A DNA stretch of 64,000 nt, taken from the NCBI RefSeq assembly GCF_022761125.1, contig NZ_JAKWJR010000006.1, positions 186,001-250,000 of the forward strand, given 5' to 3'. Numbering within the stretch: position 1 is the first letter of the stretch; each line of letters opens with the position of its first letter. Below the pieces are notes generated by a model that was not told the DNA's origin, made no database searches, and saw nothing but the letters and a program-made list of their open reading frames with translations. This document shows, piece after piece, positions 51,944 to 61,943 of this stretch. Position numbers and translations under genes: made by a program. Source of the stretch: Nocardioides sp. SR21 (GTDB lineage: Bacteria > Actinomycetota > Actinomycetes > Propionibacteriales > Nocardioidaceae).

Positions 51944-52797
51944 CAGCTACCCGCAGCCGCCAGCAGCGCCCGCCGGGTCAGCACGCCGACCACGTGGTTC
52001 TTGTACTCCGCGTCGCCGTTGAGGTCCGAGGGCGGGTTGGTGCCCTCCGCGGCCCGCGCCGCGGCCGTGCGTACGGCGTCCTCGCTCGCGGGCTGGCCCG
52101 CGATCGCCTCCTCGACGCCGCGGGCCCGCAGCGCCGTCGAGCCCATGTTGGCGAACCCGACCCGGGCCTCGGCGATCGTGCCGCCGTCCATCCGGACAGT
52201 CGCGGCGACCGACACGATCGGCCACTGGTGCGCGACCCGGACCATCTTCTCGTAGTGCGCTCCCCAGCCGGTGTGCTTGGGGATCCGCACCTCCGTCAGG
52301 ATCTCGTCGTCGCCGATCGCGGTCTCGAAGAGGTCGATGAAGAAGTCGTCGGCCGCCACCGTCCGGGTGCCACCGGACCCGGCGATCACGAACTCCGCGC
52401 CGAGGCAGAGCACCGGAGCGCCGAGGTCACCCGCGGGGTCGGCGTGGGCGAGCGCGCCGCCGAACGTGCCGCGGTGCCGGATCTGCGCGTCGGCGAGGTG
52501 CCCGACCGCCTTGCTGATCAGCGCCGCGTGCTCCTGGACCAGCGGGTCGGATCCGACCACCGAGTGGGGGGTCATCGCGCCGATCACGATCGCGTCGCCG
52601 TCGTCGCGGATCCCGCGCAGCGACTCGATCTTCCTGAGGTCGATGATCCACTCCGGCGCGTTGAGCCGCATCCGGAGCACCGGGAGCAGGCTCTGCCCAC
52701 CGGCGATGATCTTGGCCTCGTCGCCGTACTGCGCGAGGGCCGCCAGCGCCTCCTCGACCGAGCTCGGCGCCACGTAGTCGAACGCTGCGGGGATCAT
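51943..52797 (-). CDS. Molybdenum hydroxylase FAD subunit (CoxM-like)
   Basis: A 284-residue FAD-binding subunit of the CoxM/XdhB type. The FAD motifs AGGQSLLPVLRMRL (near 33-46) and TFGGALAHADPAGD (near 110-123) are intact, and the C-terminal domain ends LTRRALLAAAGS. It transfers electrons from the iron-sulfur subunit to an acceptor. The ATG overlaps the Mo-subunit stop (ATGA at 52797-52794); the stop overlaps the CoxG-like start by one base. Confidence 0.92.
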   Translation of the reverse strand: MIPAAFDYVAPSSVEEALAALAQYGDEAKIIAGGQSLLPVLRMRLNAPEWIIDLRKIESLRGIRDDGDAIVIGAMTPHSVVGSDPLVQEHAALISKAVGHLADAQIRHRGTFGGALAHADPAGDLGAPVLCLGAEFVIAGSGGTRTVAADDFFIDLFETAIGDDEILTEVRIPKHTGWGAHYEKMVRVAHQWPIVSVAATVRMDGGTIAEARVGFANMGSTALRARGVEEAIAGQPASEDAVRTAAARAAEGTNPPSDLNGDAEYKNHVVGVLTRRALLAAAGS

Positions 52798-55222
52798 GCG
52801 CCCTCTCCTTCCGCCTCGAAGTGCGGCATCGCCGCTTCTGTCGTCGCGCCGCCCTTGCCGCCGGTCCGGATCGCCCGCCACACCCGCTCCGGCGTGCACG
52901 GCATCTGGATGTCGTTGACCCCGAAGTGGCGTACGGCGTCGACGACCGCGTTGACGACGGCCGGTGTCGAGGCGATGGTCCCGGCCTCGCCGACGCCCTT
53001 GGTCCCGAGCGAGTTCGTGGTGCTCGGCGACGTCGTGTGGTCGATGTCGAAGGTGATCGTGTCGGCCGCGGTGGGCAGCAGGTAGTCGACGAACGAGCCC
53101 GACACCAGCGTGCCGGAGTCGTCGTACACCGCCTCCTCCCACAGCGCCTGCGCGATGCCCTGCACCAGGCCGCCGTGCACCTGCCCGGCGACGATCAGCG
53201 GGTTGATGATGGTGCCGATGTCGTCGACGCAGACGTACTTCCGCATCGTCAGCGCACCCGTCTCGGTGTCGACCTCCATCGCGCACAGGTGGGTGCCGTG
53301 CGGGAACGAGAAGTTCACCGGGTCGTACGCCGCGTCCGAGTCGAGCGTCGGCTCCACGCCGTCGGGCAGGTTGTGCGCCGCGAACACCGCGGTCGCGATC
53401 TCGGCGATGCCCAGCCCCTGGTCGGTGCCGCGCACCGAGAACCGGCCGGCCGCGAAGTCGATGTCGTCGATCGACGCCTCGAGCAGGTGCGCCGCGATCG
53501 GCTTGGCCTTCTCGATCACCTTGTCGGCCGCGCGGACCACCGCCTCGCCACCGACGACCAGCGACCGCGACCCGTAGGTGTCCAACCCACGGGGTGCGAC
53601 CTGGGTGTCGCCGTGCAGCACCTCGACGTCCTCGAACGGGACGCCGAGCCGGTCCGCCACGATCTGGCTGAACGCCGTCTCGTGGCCCTGGCCGTGCGCG
53701 GACGCGCCGGTCACCACCTCGACCTTGCCGAGCGGTGTCATCCGCACGTTCGCGTGCTCCCAGCCGCCCGCGCCGTAGTCGAGGGTCCCGAGCACCCGGC
53801 TGGGCGCCAGGCCGCACATCTCGGTGAACGTCGAGATGCCGATGCCGAGCTGCACCGGGTCGCCGGAGTCGCGACGCTGCTGCTGCTCGGCGCGCAACGC
53901 GTCGTACCCGAACATCTCCTTGGCCTTCGCGGTCGCGGCCTCGTAGTTGCCGGTGTCGTACTCGAGCCCGCACACCGTGGTGAACGGGAACTCCTCGTGC
54001 TTGATCCAGTTCTTCTCCCGGATCTCGAGCGGGTCGACGCCGACCTCGACGGCGAGCTCGTCCATGATCCGCTCGATCGCGTACGTCGCCTCCGGGCGGC
54101 CGGCGCCACGGTAGGCGTCGGTCCAGGTCTTGTTCGTGAGGACCGTCTGCACCGCGAAGTGGTACGCCGGGAACTTGTAGATCGCGTTGAACATGAACGC
54201 GCCGAGCACCGGCACGCCACCGCCGACGATCGCGACGTACGCGCCGAGGTCGGCGAGGAGCTCGACCTTGAAGCCGGTGACGGTCCCGTCCTTCTCGGCC
54301 GAGAGCGTGAGCTTCTGCCACTGGTCACGACCGTGGTGGCCGCTGAGCAAGGACTCGGAGCGGGTCTCGGTGTACTTCACCGGCTTGCCGAGCCGGCGCC
54401 CGACCGCCCACGCGATCCACTCCTCCGGAGTGACCTGGAGCTTGCCGCCGAAACCGCCGCCGACGTCCGGCGCGATCACCCGGATCTTCGACTCCGGCAC
54501 GCCGGTGGTCGCGGCCAGCGCGAAGCGCACGATGTGTGGGATCTGGGTCGCGGAGTACATGACGTACTGCTCGCCGGTCGGGTCGACCACGACGGAGCGC
54601 GGCTCCATGAACGCGGGGATCAGCCGCTGCTGGCGGTACTCCCGCTCGATCACGATGCCGTCGGTGCGGGCCTTGGCGATCGCCTCGTCGGCGCTGCCGC
54701 CGGTGCCCGCCTCGGCGGAGTCGAACACCCAGTACGCCGACTTGTTCGTGCCGAGGTCGGGGTGGGCGATGGTCTCGTCGGCTGCGGCCTTCTTGAGGTC
54801 GAGCGCGGCCGGCAGCTCGTCGTACTCGACGTCGACGAGCTCGGCCGCGTCGCGCGCCTCCGCGGCGCTGCGGGCCACGACGACGGCGACGATCTCGCCG
54901 GCGAACGCGACCCGGTCGCTGGGCATCGGCGAGTGCCCGGGCGTCACCTGGTCGGGCGTGATCGGCCAGGCGTTGATGCAGACGCCGAGCTCCTCACCGA
55001 AGTCGGACCCGGTGAGCACGGTGACGACGTTCGGCGCGGCCTTCGCGGCGCTGGTGTCGATCGACGTGATGTTCGCGTGGGCGAACGGGCTGCGCACCAT
55101 CGCGAGGTGCAGCATCCCGGGGAGCACGATGTTGTCGGTCCACCTGGTGCGCCCGGTGATCAGCCGCTGGTCCTCCTTGCGGCGCCGGTCCCGGCCGATC
55201 TCGTTCTCGACCTCGGTGGCGG

Positions 55223-55226
<4 letters not shown>
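52794..55226 (-). CDS. Molybdenum hydroxylase large subunit, AYRGAGR type
   Basis: An 810-residue molybdopterin-binding subunit of the xanthine-oxidase family. It has GGGFGGK at 256-262 and the catalytic glutamate in GVGEAG (E747). The loop is AYRGAGR (371-377). True form-I CO dehydrogenases carry AYxCSFR with the Cu-S cysteine there, so this is a form-II-like enzyme. Its substrate may be an aldehyde, purine or aromatic heterocycle. The start is ATG 55226, overlapping the 2Fe-2S gene stop. The complex is assembled with the FAD and 2Fe-2S subunits. Confidence 0.92.
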
Positions 55227-55708
<482 letters not shown>

Positions 55709-55711
55709 GCA

Positions 55712-55734
55712 CCCGCACGCTAGAAGCGTGCGGG
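55712..55734. promoter_or_regulatory. Hairpin holding the coxS-like -10 box
   Basis: CCCGCACGCT (55712-55721) and AGCGTGCGGG (55725-55734) pair around AGA. On the minus strand the right side contains TAGCGT (55722-55717), 8 nt before ATG 55708. It may end the upstream FAD/NAD gene, start the operon, or both. Confidence 0.5.
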
Positions 55735-55738
55735 TTGG

Positions 55739-57049
55739 CTACACGTTGGCCCGGAGCACCAACCGGGCGACCTCGGCCGCCTGGGTGCGGATCTCCGGGA
55801 TCGCGGTGGACTCCCAGAGGATGCCCTTGCGCGGCGGGCCGACGGCGAAGAGACCGGGGACGACGGCGCCGTCCGCGCCGATCACCTCGCCCTCCGGGGT
55901 CGCGTCGAGACCGAGACGCAGCGGGTCCGGCGCGACCAGGCCGCGGGCCTGGAGGGCCTGCAGCAGCGGGTCCGCGGAGCGGCTGATGTCGGTGAGCGGT
56001 CCGGTGCAGTTCACGACCGCGTGGGCGGTGTCGACGTCGACGCTGCCGATCCCGCCGTCGGCGACCGTGAGCCGGCCGTCGCGCTGGTAGCCGCGGATCC
56101 GCTCACCGACCTCCGGCGCCATCCGGTGCCGGCGTACCTCCCAGTCGCGGGCGTACGTCGCGAGGAACCGCTGCCGCTCGGCGTGGTCGAGCCGGCGCCA
56201 GACCGACTGGGTCTGCGGCCGCAGGCCGTCGACCACGTTGCGCCAGTCGACGCCGTGCGCGCGGGCCGCGTCGATCTGGCCGCGCACGAGGGCGGCCATC
56301 GCGTCGGCGGTCAGCGGGCCGTCGGGGACGTCGGTGACCCACGCGGTGGACTGCTGCTCGATGTGGGCGAACGGGAGCAGGCCGTGCCGGCTGACCATCA
56401 CCGCGCGCCGCCGCGGCTCGTCCTCGAGCAGCGTGATCACGGTGTCGATCGCGGTGAGGCCGGTGCCGACCAGCACCACGGTCGCGTCGCCGGGGAGGGC
56501 GCGGATCGCGGCGAGGTCCCACGGGTTCGCGATGTAGCCGGGGTGCCCGACGAGCTCGCCGAGCTCCTGCGGGGTCTGGTTGCCGTACGCGAGCACCACG
56601 GTCGCCGCGGTGGTGACCCGGTCGCGGGTGCGCACCTCGAAGCCGCCCGGCACCGGCACGATGTCGTCGACCCGGCCGGCGGTCATCGAGAGCCGGTGGT
56701 CGGCGACGTCGGCGAGGGTGTCCTGCAGGTAGTGGGCGTACTCCATGCGCGGCAGGAACCCCAGCGGGTCGGGGTCGCGGCCCGCGCGGACGGTCCAGTC
56801 GAGCAGGTCGGACGGGACGTCGGCGTAGGCGCTCATGTGCCGCGCGCGCACGTTGAGCAGGTGCCGCGGGTCGGAGGTGCCGTAGGCGATGCCGCGCCCG
56901 AGCACGCCGGTCGCCTCGTGCACCGTGACGCTCAGCCCGTCGTCGGGGTCCTTGAGCAGCTGGAACGCCGTGAGGACGCCGCTGGCGCCACCGCCGACGA
57001 TCGCGATGGACTCGCGGCGGGCGGTGGGGACCTGTTCGACAACCGACAT
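55739..57049 (-). CDS. FAD/NAD(P)-binding protein (YdhS-like)
   Basis: A 436-residue flavoprotein with two dinucleotide folds. The FAD site is SIAIVGGGASGVLTAFQLL near 15-33; the NAD(P) site is ATVVLVGTGLTAIDTVITLLEDE near 187-210. LGRGIAYGTSDPRHLLNVRARHMSAY is typical of the NAD_binding_9/YdhS family, whose reactions are poorly known. TAGACT 6 nt before ATG 57049 indicates its own promoter. It lies just upstream of the hydroxylase operon, where it might serve as an electron-transfer partner; this is inference. Confidence 0.82.
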   Translation of the reverse strand: MSVVEQVPTARRESIAIVGGGASGVLTAFQLLKDPDDGLSVTVHEATGVLGRGIAYGTSDPRHLLNVRARHMSAYADVPSDLLDWTVRAGRDPDPLGFLPRMEYAHYLQDTLADVADHRLSMTAGRVDDIVPVPGGFEVRTRDRVTTAATVVLAYGNQTPQELGELVGHPGYIANPWDLAAIRALPGDATVVLVGTGLTAIDTVITLLEDEPRRRAVMVSRHGLLPFAHIEQQSTAWVTDVPDGPLTADAMAALVRGQIDAARAHGVDWRNVVDGLRPQTQSVWRRLDHAERQRFLATYARDWEVRRHRMAPEVGERIRGYQRDGRLTVADGGIGSVDVDTAHAVVNCTGPLTDISRSADPLLQALQARGLVAPDPLRLGLDATPEGEVIGADGAVVPGLFAVGPPRKGILWESTAIPEIRTQAAEVARLVLRANV

Positions 57050-57055
57050 GAGGTA

Positions 57056-57061
57056 AGTCTA
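57056..57061 (-). promoter_or_regulatory. -10 box TAGACT for the FAD/NAD(P)-binding gene
   Basis: TAGACT lies 6 nt before ATG 57049. Confidence 0.5.
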
Positions 57062-57080
57062 GAGAACAACTCCGCTTATC

Positions 57081-58310
57081 TCACTGTCGGGCCGCAGCGA
57101 GCCTCCCCTTGAGCAGCGGTACGGCGGGGTGGGGGGTGCCCGCGAGCCGCGCCAGGCAGACCTCGACGACCTCGGTGTCGTACGGCGCCAGCTCGACGTA
57201 GCGGACCACGGCGTCCGGCTGGGGGTCGGCGAGCAGCGCCTCGCGGACCGCGACCGCGACGTACTCGGCGAGCTCGGTGAGCGCCGGGGAGTTGGTGCCC
57301 GGGAGCAGGTCGCCGCCGTACGCGTCGACGGCCGCGGCGACCCGGCCGCTGCGCAGCAGGCCGAGCACCAGGTCGACGTCGGTGGTGACCGGCATCATCA
57401 GCCGGTAGGGGCGCGAGCTGAGCTGGCCGCCGAGCGCCGAGCGCAGGTGGGAGACCTCGGCCTTCAGCGTGGAGAGCGTGACGGCCTGGTCGCCGTAGAC
57501 CAGCGCGTGCAGGTGCTCCAGCGACAGGCCCTCCGGGTGCAGGGCGAGCAGCGCGAGCACCTCGGTCTGGCGCCGGTTGAGCAGCAGCCGCTGGCCGTCG
57601 AGCCAGGTCTCGGCGGTGCCGAGCAGCCGCATCGCCAGGCCCGGCTCGGCGGCCTCGTCGAGCAGGCCGGCGCCGTGGTGGGAGGTGGGCATCGCGGCCT
57701 CGATCAGGCGGGCCATCACCCGCGCGGTCGCCAGCCCGATCGGGTGGGTGCGGTCCCAGGTCGTCGACAGGTCGATGACGCCGAGCTGCGCGCCGGTGAC
57801 CGGGTCGTGCACGGGCGCGGCCCAGCAGACCCAGTTGTGCACGATCGGCGCGTAGTGCTCGGCGCTGAACACCATCGCGGGCGCGTCCAGCCGGTTGGCG
57901 AGGTCGAGCGCGTTGGTGCCGACGCTCTGGTCGTCCCAGCGCCCGCCGGCCACGAAGTTCACGGTCTCGGCCTTGCGGCGCATCACGCGGCCGCCGTACG
58001 TCCAGAGGATCCGGGTCTGCGGGTCGGTCACCGCGACGACGAGGTCGCCGTCCTCGGCGGTACGACGGAGCTCGGCCTCGACCCGCTCGACCGCGGTCTC
58101 GAGCGGGGAGCCGCGCCAGTACGCCGCGGTCTCGGACTCGTCGGCCAGCGGCGCCTCGCGGACGTCGGTGGAGATCGCGGCCTCGGAGCGGGTCCAGCTG
58201 GTCAGGATCTCCGGGCGGACCAGCGCCTCGGCGTCGTCGCCGTGCTCGACGAACGTGCTCCACGCCCGGACGGCGTCCATCCGGCGGGCTTGGAGCTCGC
58301 TGCGGGCCAT
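57081..58310 (-). CDS. GAF-domain transcriptional regulator
   Basis: A 409-residue regulator. The N-terminal sensor is a GAF domain of the AcoR-like kind (RPEILTSWTRSEAAIS, VAVTDPQTRILWTYGG, DQSVGTNALDLANRL, WVCWAAPVHDPVTGAQLGVIDLS). The C-terminal part has a winged-helix unit (LLNRRQTEVLALLALHPEGLSLEHLHALVYGDQAVTLSTLKAEVSHLR) and an helical end. It lacks the AAA+ and Fis domains of AcoR. Such proteins often control oxidoreductase genes and sense aldehydes or related ligands. TACCTT 7 nt before ATG 58310 is its likely promoter. It is a candidate regulator of this island. Confidence 0.82.
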   Translation of the reverse strand: MARSELQARRMDAVRAWSTFVEHGDDAEALVRPEILTSWTRSEAAISTDVREAPLADESETAAYWRGSPLETAVERVEAELRRTAEDGDLVVAVTDPQTRILWTYGGRVMRRKAETVNFVAGGRWDDQSVGTNALDLANRLDAPAMVFSAEHYAPIVHNWVCWAAPVHDPVTGAQLGVIDLSTTWDRTHPIGLATARVMARLIEAAMPTSHHGAGLLDEAAEPGLAMRLLGTAETWLDGQRLLLNRRQTEVLALLALHPEGLSLEHLHALVYGDQAVTLSTLKAEVSHLRSALGGQLSSRPYRLMMPVTTDVDLVLGLLRSGRVAAAVDAYGGDLLPGTNSPALTELAEYVAVAVREALLADPQPDAVVRYVELAPYDTEVVEVCLARLAGTPHPAVPLLKGRLAAARQ

Positions 58311-58317
58311 GCCGACG

Positions 58318-58323
58318 AAGGTA
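58318..58323 (-). promoter_or_regulatory. -10 box TACCTT for the GAF regulator
   Basis: TACCTT lies 7 nt before ATG 58310. Confidence 0.45.
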
Positions 58324-58344
58324 GCACCGGGGGCGTGACGCGGA

Positions 58345-59397
58345 TCACACGTCGAGCTGGGCGCGGAGGAACCGCACGGTCCGGACGATCGAGTCCTGCC
58401 AGCGCGCGTAGAACGTGTGGTCCTCGCCCGGGTACTCCAGCAGGGTGCTGTCGACGCCGGCCTCGTCCAGCAGCCGCTGGGTGGTGCGCGACCAGGCCGG
58501 TGGGCAGGTGCCGTCGACCTCGCCGTGGTGGATGAGGACCGGCTCGGTGATCCGGTCGAAGTAGGTGCGCGAGGACAGCTGCGTGTAGACCGCCTGCGGT
58601 GGGCGGCCGAACCGGTCGTACAGCGAGGCGACCGCCTCGGGCCGGTTCGGCTCGGTGAAGTGCCGCAGGTTGTCGAGGTAGCGCGAGCTCACACTGGCGT
58701 AGATCACCGCCGCATCGACCAGCCCGGGCGCCGCGACCAGCGCGTTGAGGGTGACCCCGCCGCCCATCGACCGGCCGACCATCGCGGTCTTGTCGTCGTC
58801 GACGTACGGCAGCTTCTCCAGGGCCAGGACGGCGTTGATGCTGTCCTGCGCGTACGCCAGCCGCAGCTCGCGCTCGAGGTCGGTGGCCGCGTCGCCGGCG
58901 GCGTGCCCGCGGTAGTCGGTGTGGAGCACCACGAACCCGGCGCGCGCCAGCCAGTCCTGCTCCCGCGCCATGCCCTGGCCGGTCACGTAGATCGACGGCT
59001 CGAAGTAGCCGTGGTTGAGCACGACGGCCGGGAACGGTCCCTTCCCGCGTGGGCGGAGCAGCACGCCGGAGACCACCGTGCCGTTGCTGCGGTACGTCAC
59101 CTGGTAGCGCGTGTAGGCGTCGGTGGCGTACTCCGTGCGCAGGATCCGCAGCCCGCGGCCGTCGAAGTCGGCGCGCATCAGGTTCGGCAACGACGGACTG
59201 TCGGTGCGCGGTGGCAGCGTCGTCTCCTGCTCGGTGGGGGTGGGGGGCTGGGTGGGGCCCGAGGAGGGCTCGGCCGACGACGGACTGACCGACGACGGAC
59301 TGACCGGCGGCGCCGGGTCTGCGGTCGGCTCGGCCGGGTCGGACGACGAGCACGCGGACAGCACGAGCACCAGCACGAGCGCCGGTGCGAGCCGCAT
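58345..59397 (-). CDS. Lipoprotein alpha/beta hydrolase (prolyl-oligopeptidase-like)
   Basis: A 350-residue exported lipoprotein. The lipobox is LVLVLSACSSS with the acylated cysteine near 16. A Ser/Pro/Thr linker precedes an S9-type alpha/beta hydrolase: AVVLNHGYFEPS, VVLHTDYRGH, nucleophile GRSMGGG, and an acidic residue and histidine region near EYPGEDHTFYARW. The start is ATG 59397, two bases after the cupin stop codon (59400-59402). It ends the maturation operon of the molybdenum hydroxylase. Its role there is unknown. Confidence 0.85.
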   Translation of the reverse strand: MRLAPALVLVLVLSACSSSDPAEPTADPAPPVSPSSVSPSSAEPSSGPTQPPTPTEQETTLPPRTDSPSLPNLMRADFDGRGLRILRTEYATDAYTRYQVTYRSNGTVVSGVLLRPRGKGPFPAVVLNHGYFEPSIYVTGQGMAREQDWLARAGFVVLHTDYRGHAAGDAATDLERELRLAYAQDSINAVLALEKLPYVDDDKTAMVGRSMGGGVTLNALVAAPGLVDAAVIYASVSSRYLDNLRHFTEPNRPEAVASLYDRFGRPPQAVYTQLSSRTYFDRITEPVLIHHGEVDGTCPPAWSRTTQRLLDEAGVDSTLLEYPGEDHTFYARWQDSIVRTVRFLRAQLDV

Positions 59398-59399
59398 CG

Positions 59400-59729
59400 T
59401 CAGTCCGCGAGCCGGTTCGCGACGGTGAGCAGGACCGCCGCGTCCTCGAGCGCCTCGAGGTCGTGGCGATGCGGCGGGATCAGCAGGAAGTCGCCGGCGC
59501 CGCCCTCCCAGGTGTCGTCGCCGGCGTGCAGCCGCACCCGGCCGCGCAGCACCTGGAGCGTCGCCTCGCCCGGGCTCTCGTGCTCGCCGAGCGACCGGCC
59601 GCCGGCCAGGGCGATCAGGGTCTGGCGCAGGTGGTGCTCGCGCCCGCCGTGCACGGTGACCGCGCTGCGTCCGCTGCTGTGCTCGCGGGCGATCGCGAGG
59701 TGGTCGTCGACGAGGTTCGAGAGGTTCAT
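59400..59729 (-). CDS. Cupin-domain protein
   Basis: A 109-residue single cupin. Motif 1 is in GEHESPGEATLQVLRGRVRL, and motif 2 is GDFLLIPPHRHDLEALED with HRHD at the metal site. It is not typical of known molybdenum-enzyme clusters. The ATG overlaps the XdhC stop (ATGA at 59729-59726). It lies between XdhC and the lipoprotein hydrolase. Ligand unknown; it may bind a metal or small effector. Confidence 0.8.
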   Translation of the reverse strand: MNLSNLVDDHLAIAREHSSGRSAVTVHGGREHHLRQTLIALAGGRSLGEHESPGEATLQVLRGRVRLHAGDDTWEGGAGDFLLIPPHRHDLEALEDAAVLLTVANRLAD

Positions 59730-60853
59730 GCGAGGTCCTTGTGGATGCGTCCTGGAAGGGTGCCGAGCCGTTCACCGGTGCCGCCCCAGCGGCCGGCGAT
59801 GATCTCCGCGGCGATGCTGATCGCGGTCTCCTCAGGCGTGCGTGCGCCGAGGTCGAGACCGATCGGGCTGGAGAGCCGCTCGATCTCCTTGTCGTCGACG
59901 CCGGCCTCGCGCAGCCGCGCCAGCCGGTCGTCGTGGGTGCGGCGCGAGCCCATCGCGCCGACGTACGCCACCTCGGGCAGTCGTAGGGCCACCTCCAGCA
60001 GGGGTACGTCGAACTTGGGGTCGTGGGTCAGCACGGTGATGACCGTTCGACCGTCCACGCGGCCGGCTTGTGACTCCGCGGTGAGGTAGCGGTGCGGCCA
60101 GTCGACGACGACCTCGTCGGCCTCCGGGAACCGGCTGTTCGTCGCGAACACCGGCCGGGCGTCGCACACGGTCACGTGGTAGCCGAGGAAGCTGCCGACC
60201 CGGGCCACCGCGGCCGCGAAGTCGATCGCGCCGAACACCAGCATCCGCGGCTTGGGCGCGAACGCCCACACGAACACCCGCATCCCCTCACCGCGGCGCT
60301 CGCCGTCCGGGCCGTACGTCAGCGTCGCGTTCGACCCCGACGCCAGCAGCCCGAGCGCGTCGTCATGGACAGCGTCGTCGGTGCGAGACGAACCGAGCGA
60401 CCCGGCGATCGGCTGGTCCGGACGCACGACGAGCCGCCGCCCCAGCCAGGCCGGGTCCGGGTGCTCGATCACCGTGGCCAGCGCGACGGGCCGGCCGGCG
60501 TCGATGTCGTCGGCGATCCCACCGAGCTCGGGGAACGTCTCGCGGCTGACCTTCTCGACGTACACGTCGAGGATGCCGCCGCAGGTCAGCCCGACGGCGA
60601 ACGCGTCATCGTCGGAGACGCCGTACCTCTCCAGGACCGGTACGCCGGACCCGACCACGGACTCCGCCAGGTCGTAGACCGCGCCCTCGACGCAGCCGCC
60701 GGACACCGAGCCGACGGCGGTGCCCTCGGGCCCGACCAGCATCGAGGCGCCGGCCGGACGGGGCGCGGACTGGAACGTCGCGACCACGGTGCCGACGCCG
60801 ACGGTCTCCCCGGCCCGCCACCACGCGATCAGCTCGGGCAGCACGTCACGCAC
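59726..60853 (-). CDS. XdhC/CoxI-family molybdenum-cofactor insertion protein
   Basis: A 375-residue XdhC-like protein, which in the family binds molybdenum cofactor and helps sulfurate or insert it. N-terminal XdhC domain: GTVVATFQSAPRPAGASMLVGPEG, GSVSGGCVEGAVYDLAE, GLTCGGILDVYVE. The C-terminal Rossmann domain is PRMLVFGAIDFAAAVARVGSFLGYHVTVCDARP, ending TPEETAISIAAEIIAGRWG. It overlaps the VWA gene by 8 bp and is coupled to the cupin gene. Confidence 0.9.
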   Translation of the reverse strand: MRDVLPELIAWWRAGETVGVGTVVATFQSAPRPAGASMLVGPEGTAVGSVSGGCVEGAVYDLAESVVGSGVPVLERYGVSDDDAFAVGLTCGGILDVYVEKVSRETFPELGGIADDIDAGRPVALATVIEHPDPAWLGRRLVVRPDQPIAGSLGSSRTDDAVHDDALGLLASGSNATLTYGPDGERRGEGMRVFVWAFAPKPRMLVFGAIDFAAAVARVGSFLGYHVTVCDARPVFATNSRFPEADEVVVDWPHRYLTAESQAGRVDGRTVITVLTHDPKFDVPLLEVALRLPEVAYVGAMGSRRTHDDRLARLREAGVDDKEIERLSSPIGLDLGARTPEETAISIAAEIIAGRWGGTGERLGTLPGRIHKDLA

Positions 60854-61943
60854 GTGAGATCACCTCCGACAGCTCGGCGAACGTCGCCAGCGAGTGGCCG
60901 GCGACGAAGTCGTCGCAGTACGGCAGCGCAGCGAGCACGCCCTGCTGCACCGGCTCGTAGCCGCTCTTGCCGCGGTGCGGGTTCACCCACACGACGCGGT
61001 GCGCGATCCGCTGCAGGCGCGCCATCTGCTCGCCGAGCAGCACCGGGTCGCCGCGCTCCCAGCCGTCGCTGAACACCACGACGACCGCGCCACGCGCCAT
61101 CCCGCGCTGGCCCCAGCGGTCGAGGAAGAAGCGCAGCGTCTCACCGAGCCGGGTGCCGCCCGACCAGTCGGGCACGGTCTCTCCCGCGGCGATCAGCGCC
61201 CGCTCGGCGTCCCGCATCCGCAGCGCGCGGGTCACGTGGGTGACTCGGGTGCCGACGGTGAACGTCTCGACGCCGGCGTACGCCTGCGTGAACCGGTGCG
61301 CGAGGCGCAGCAGCGCGTCGGCGTACCCGCTCATCGAGCCGGACACGTCGACCAGCAGCACCACCCGACGCGGTCGGACGCCGCGACGCCGCCACGCGAT
61401 CTCGGCCGGCTCCCCCATCCGCCGCAGCGACGAGCGCAGGGTGCGCGACGCGTCGACCTGGCCGCGGTGCCAGCGCTGGTGGCGGGCGGTACGCCGCAGC
61501 GGCGGGCGCGGCCGCAGGGTCGCGAACATCGCCGCGAGCCGGTGCTTCTCCCCCGCGGTCAGCGACGCGACGTCGCGATGGCGCAGCACCTCGGTCTCGC
61601 TGGCCATCGCCCGCACGACCTCCTCGTCGCTCGCCTCGCCCTCCCCGGACTCGTCGGTCGCGGGCAGGCTCGACTGCACCGGCACCGCCGGCTGCGCGGG
61701 CCGCGAGCGCGGCAGCCCGTCGCGCGCGTTGAAGTAGGCGTGGAACACCTGGTCGTAGCGCGCCAGGTCGTCCGGTCCGGCGCACAGCGTCGCCCGGCCG
61801 GCGAGGTACGTCGCACGCGGGTCGTCGGCGCCGAGCTCGGCGACCGCCGCGAGGTAGCCCTGCGAGCGGTCCTGCGTGACCGGGACACCCGCGGCGCGCA
61901 GCGCGCGGGCGAATCCGAGGAGCACCTCGTCGGGCTGCCTCAT
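60846..61943 (-). CDS. VWA-domain protein (CoxE-like)
   Basis: A 365-residue von Willebrand A protein of the CoxE type. The N-terminal helical part MRQPDEVLLGFARALRAAGVPVTQDR is followed by the VWA domain with metal-site motif VVLLVDVSGSMSGY and later TRLGETLRFFLD and VVFSDGWERGD. CoxD (MoxR) and CoxE partners mature molybdenum-hydroxylase active sites. The ATG overlaps the MoxR stop (ATGA at 61943-61940). Confidence 0.9.
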   Translation of the reverse strand: MRQPDEVLLGFARALRAAGVPVTQDRSQGYLAAVAELGADDPRATYLAGRATLCAGPDDLARYDQVFHAYFNARDGLPRSRPAQPAVPVQSSLPATDESGEGEASDEEVVRAMASETEVLRHRDVASLTAGEKHRLAAMFATLRPRPPLRRTARHQRWHRGQVDASRTLRSSLRRMGEPAEIAWRRRGVRPRRVVLLVDVSGSMSGYADALLRLAHRFTQAYAGVETFTVGTRVTHVTRALRMRDAERALIAAGETVPDWSGGTRLGETLRFFLDRWGQRGMARGAVVVVFSDGWERGDPVLLGEQMARLQRIAHRVVWVNPHRGKSGYEPVQQGVLAALPYCDDFVAGHSLATFAELSEVISRA

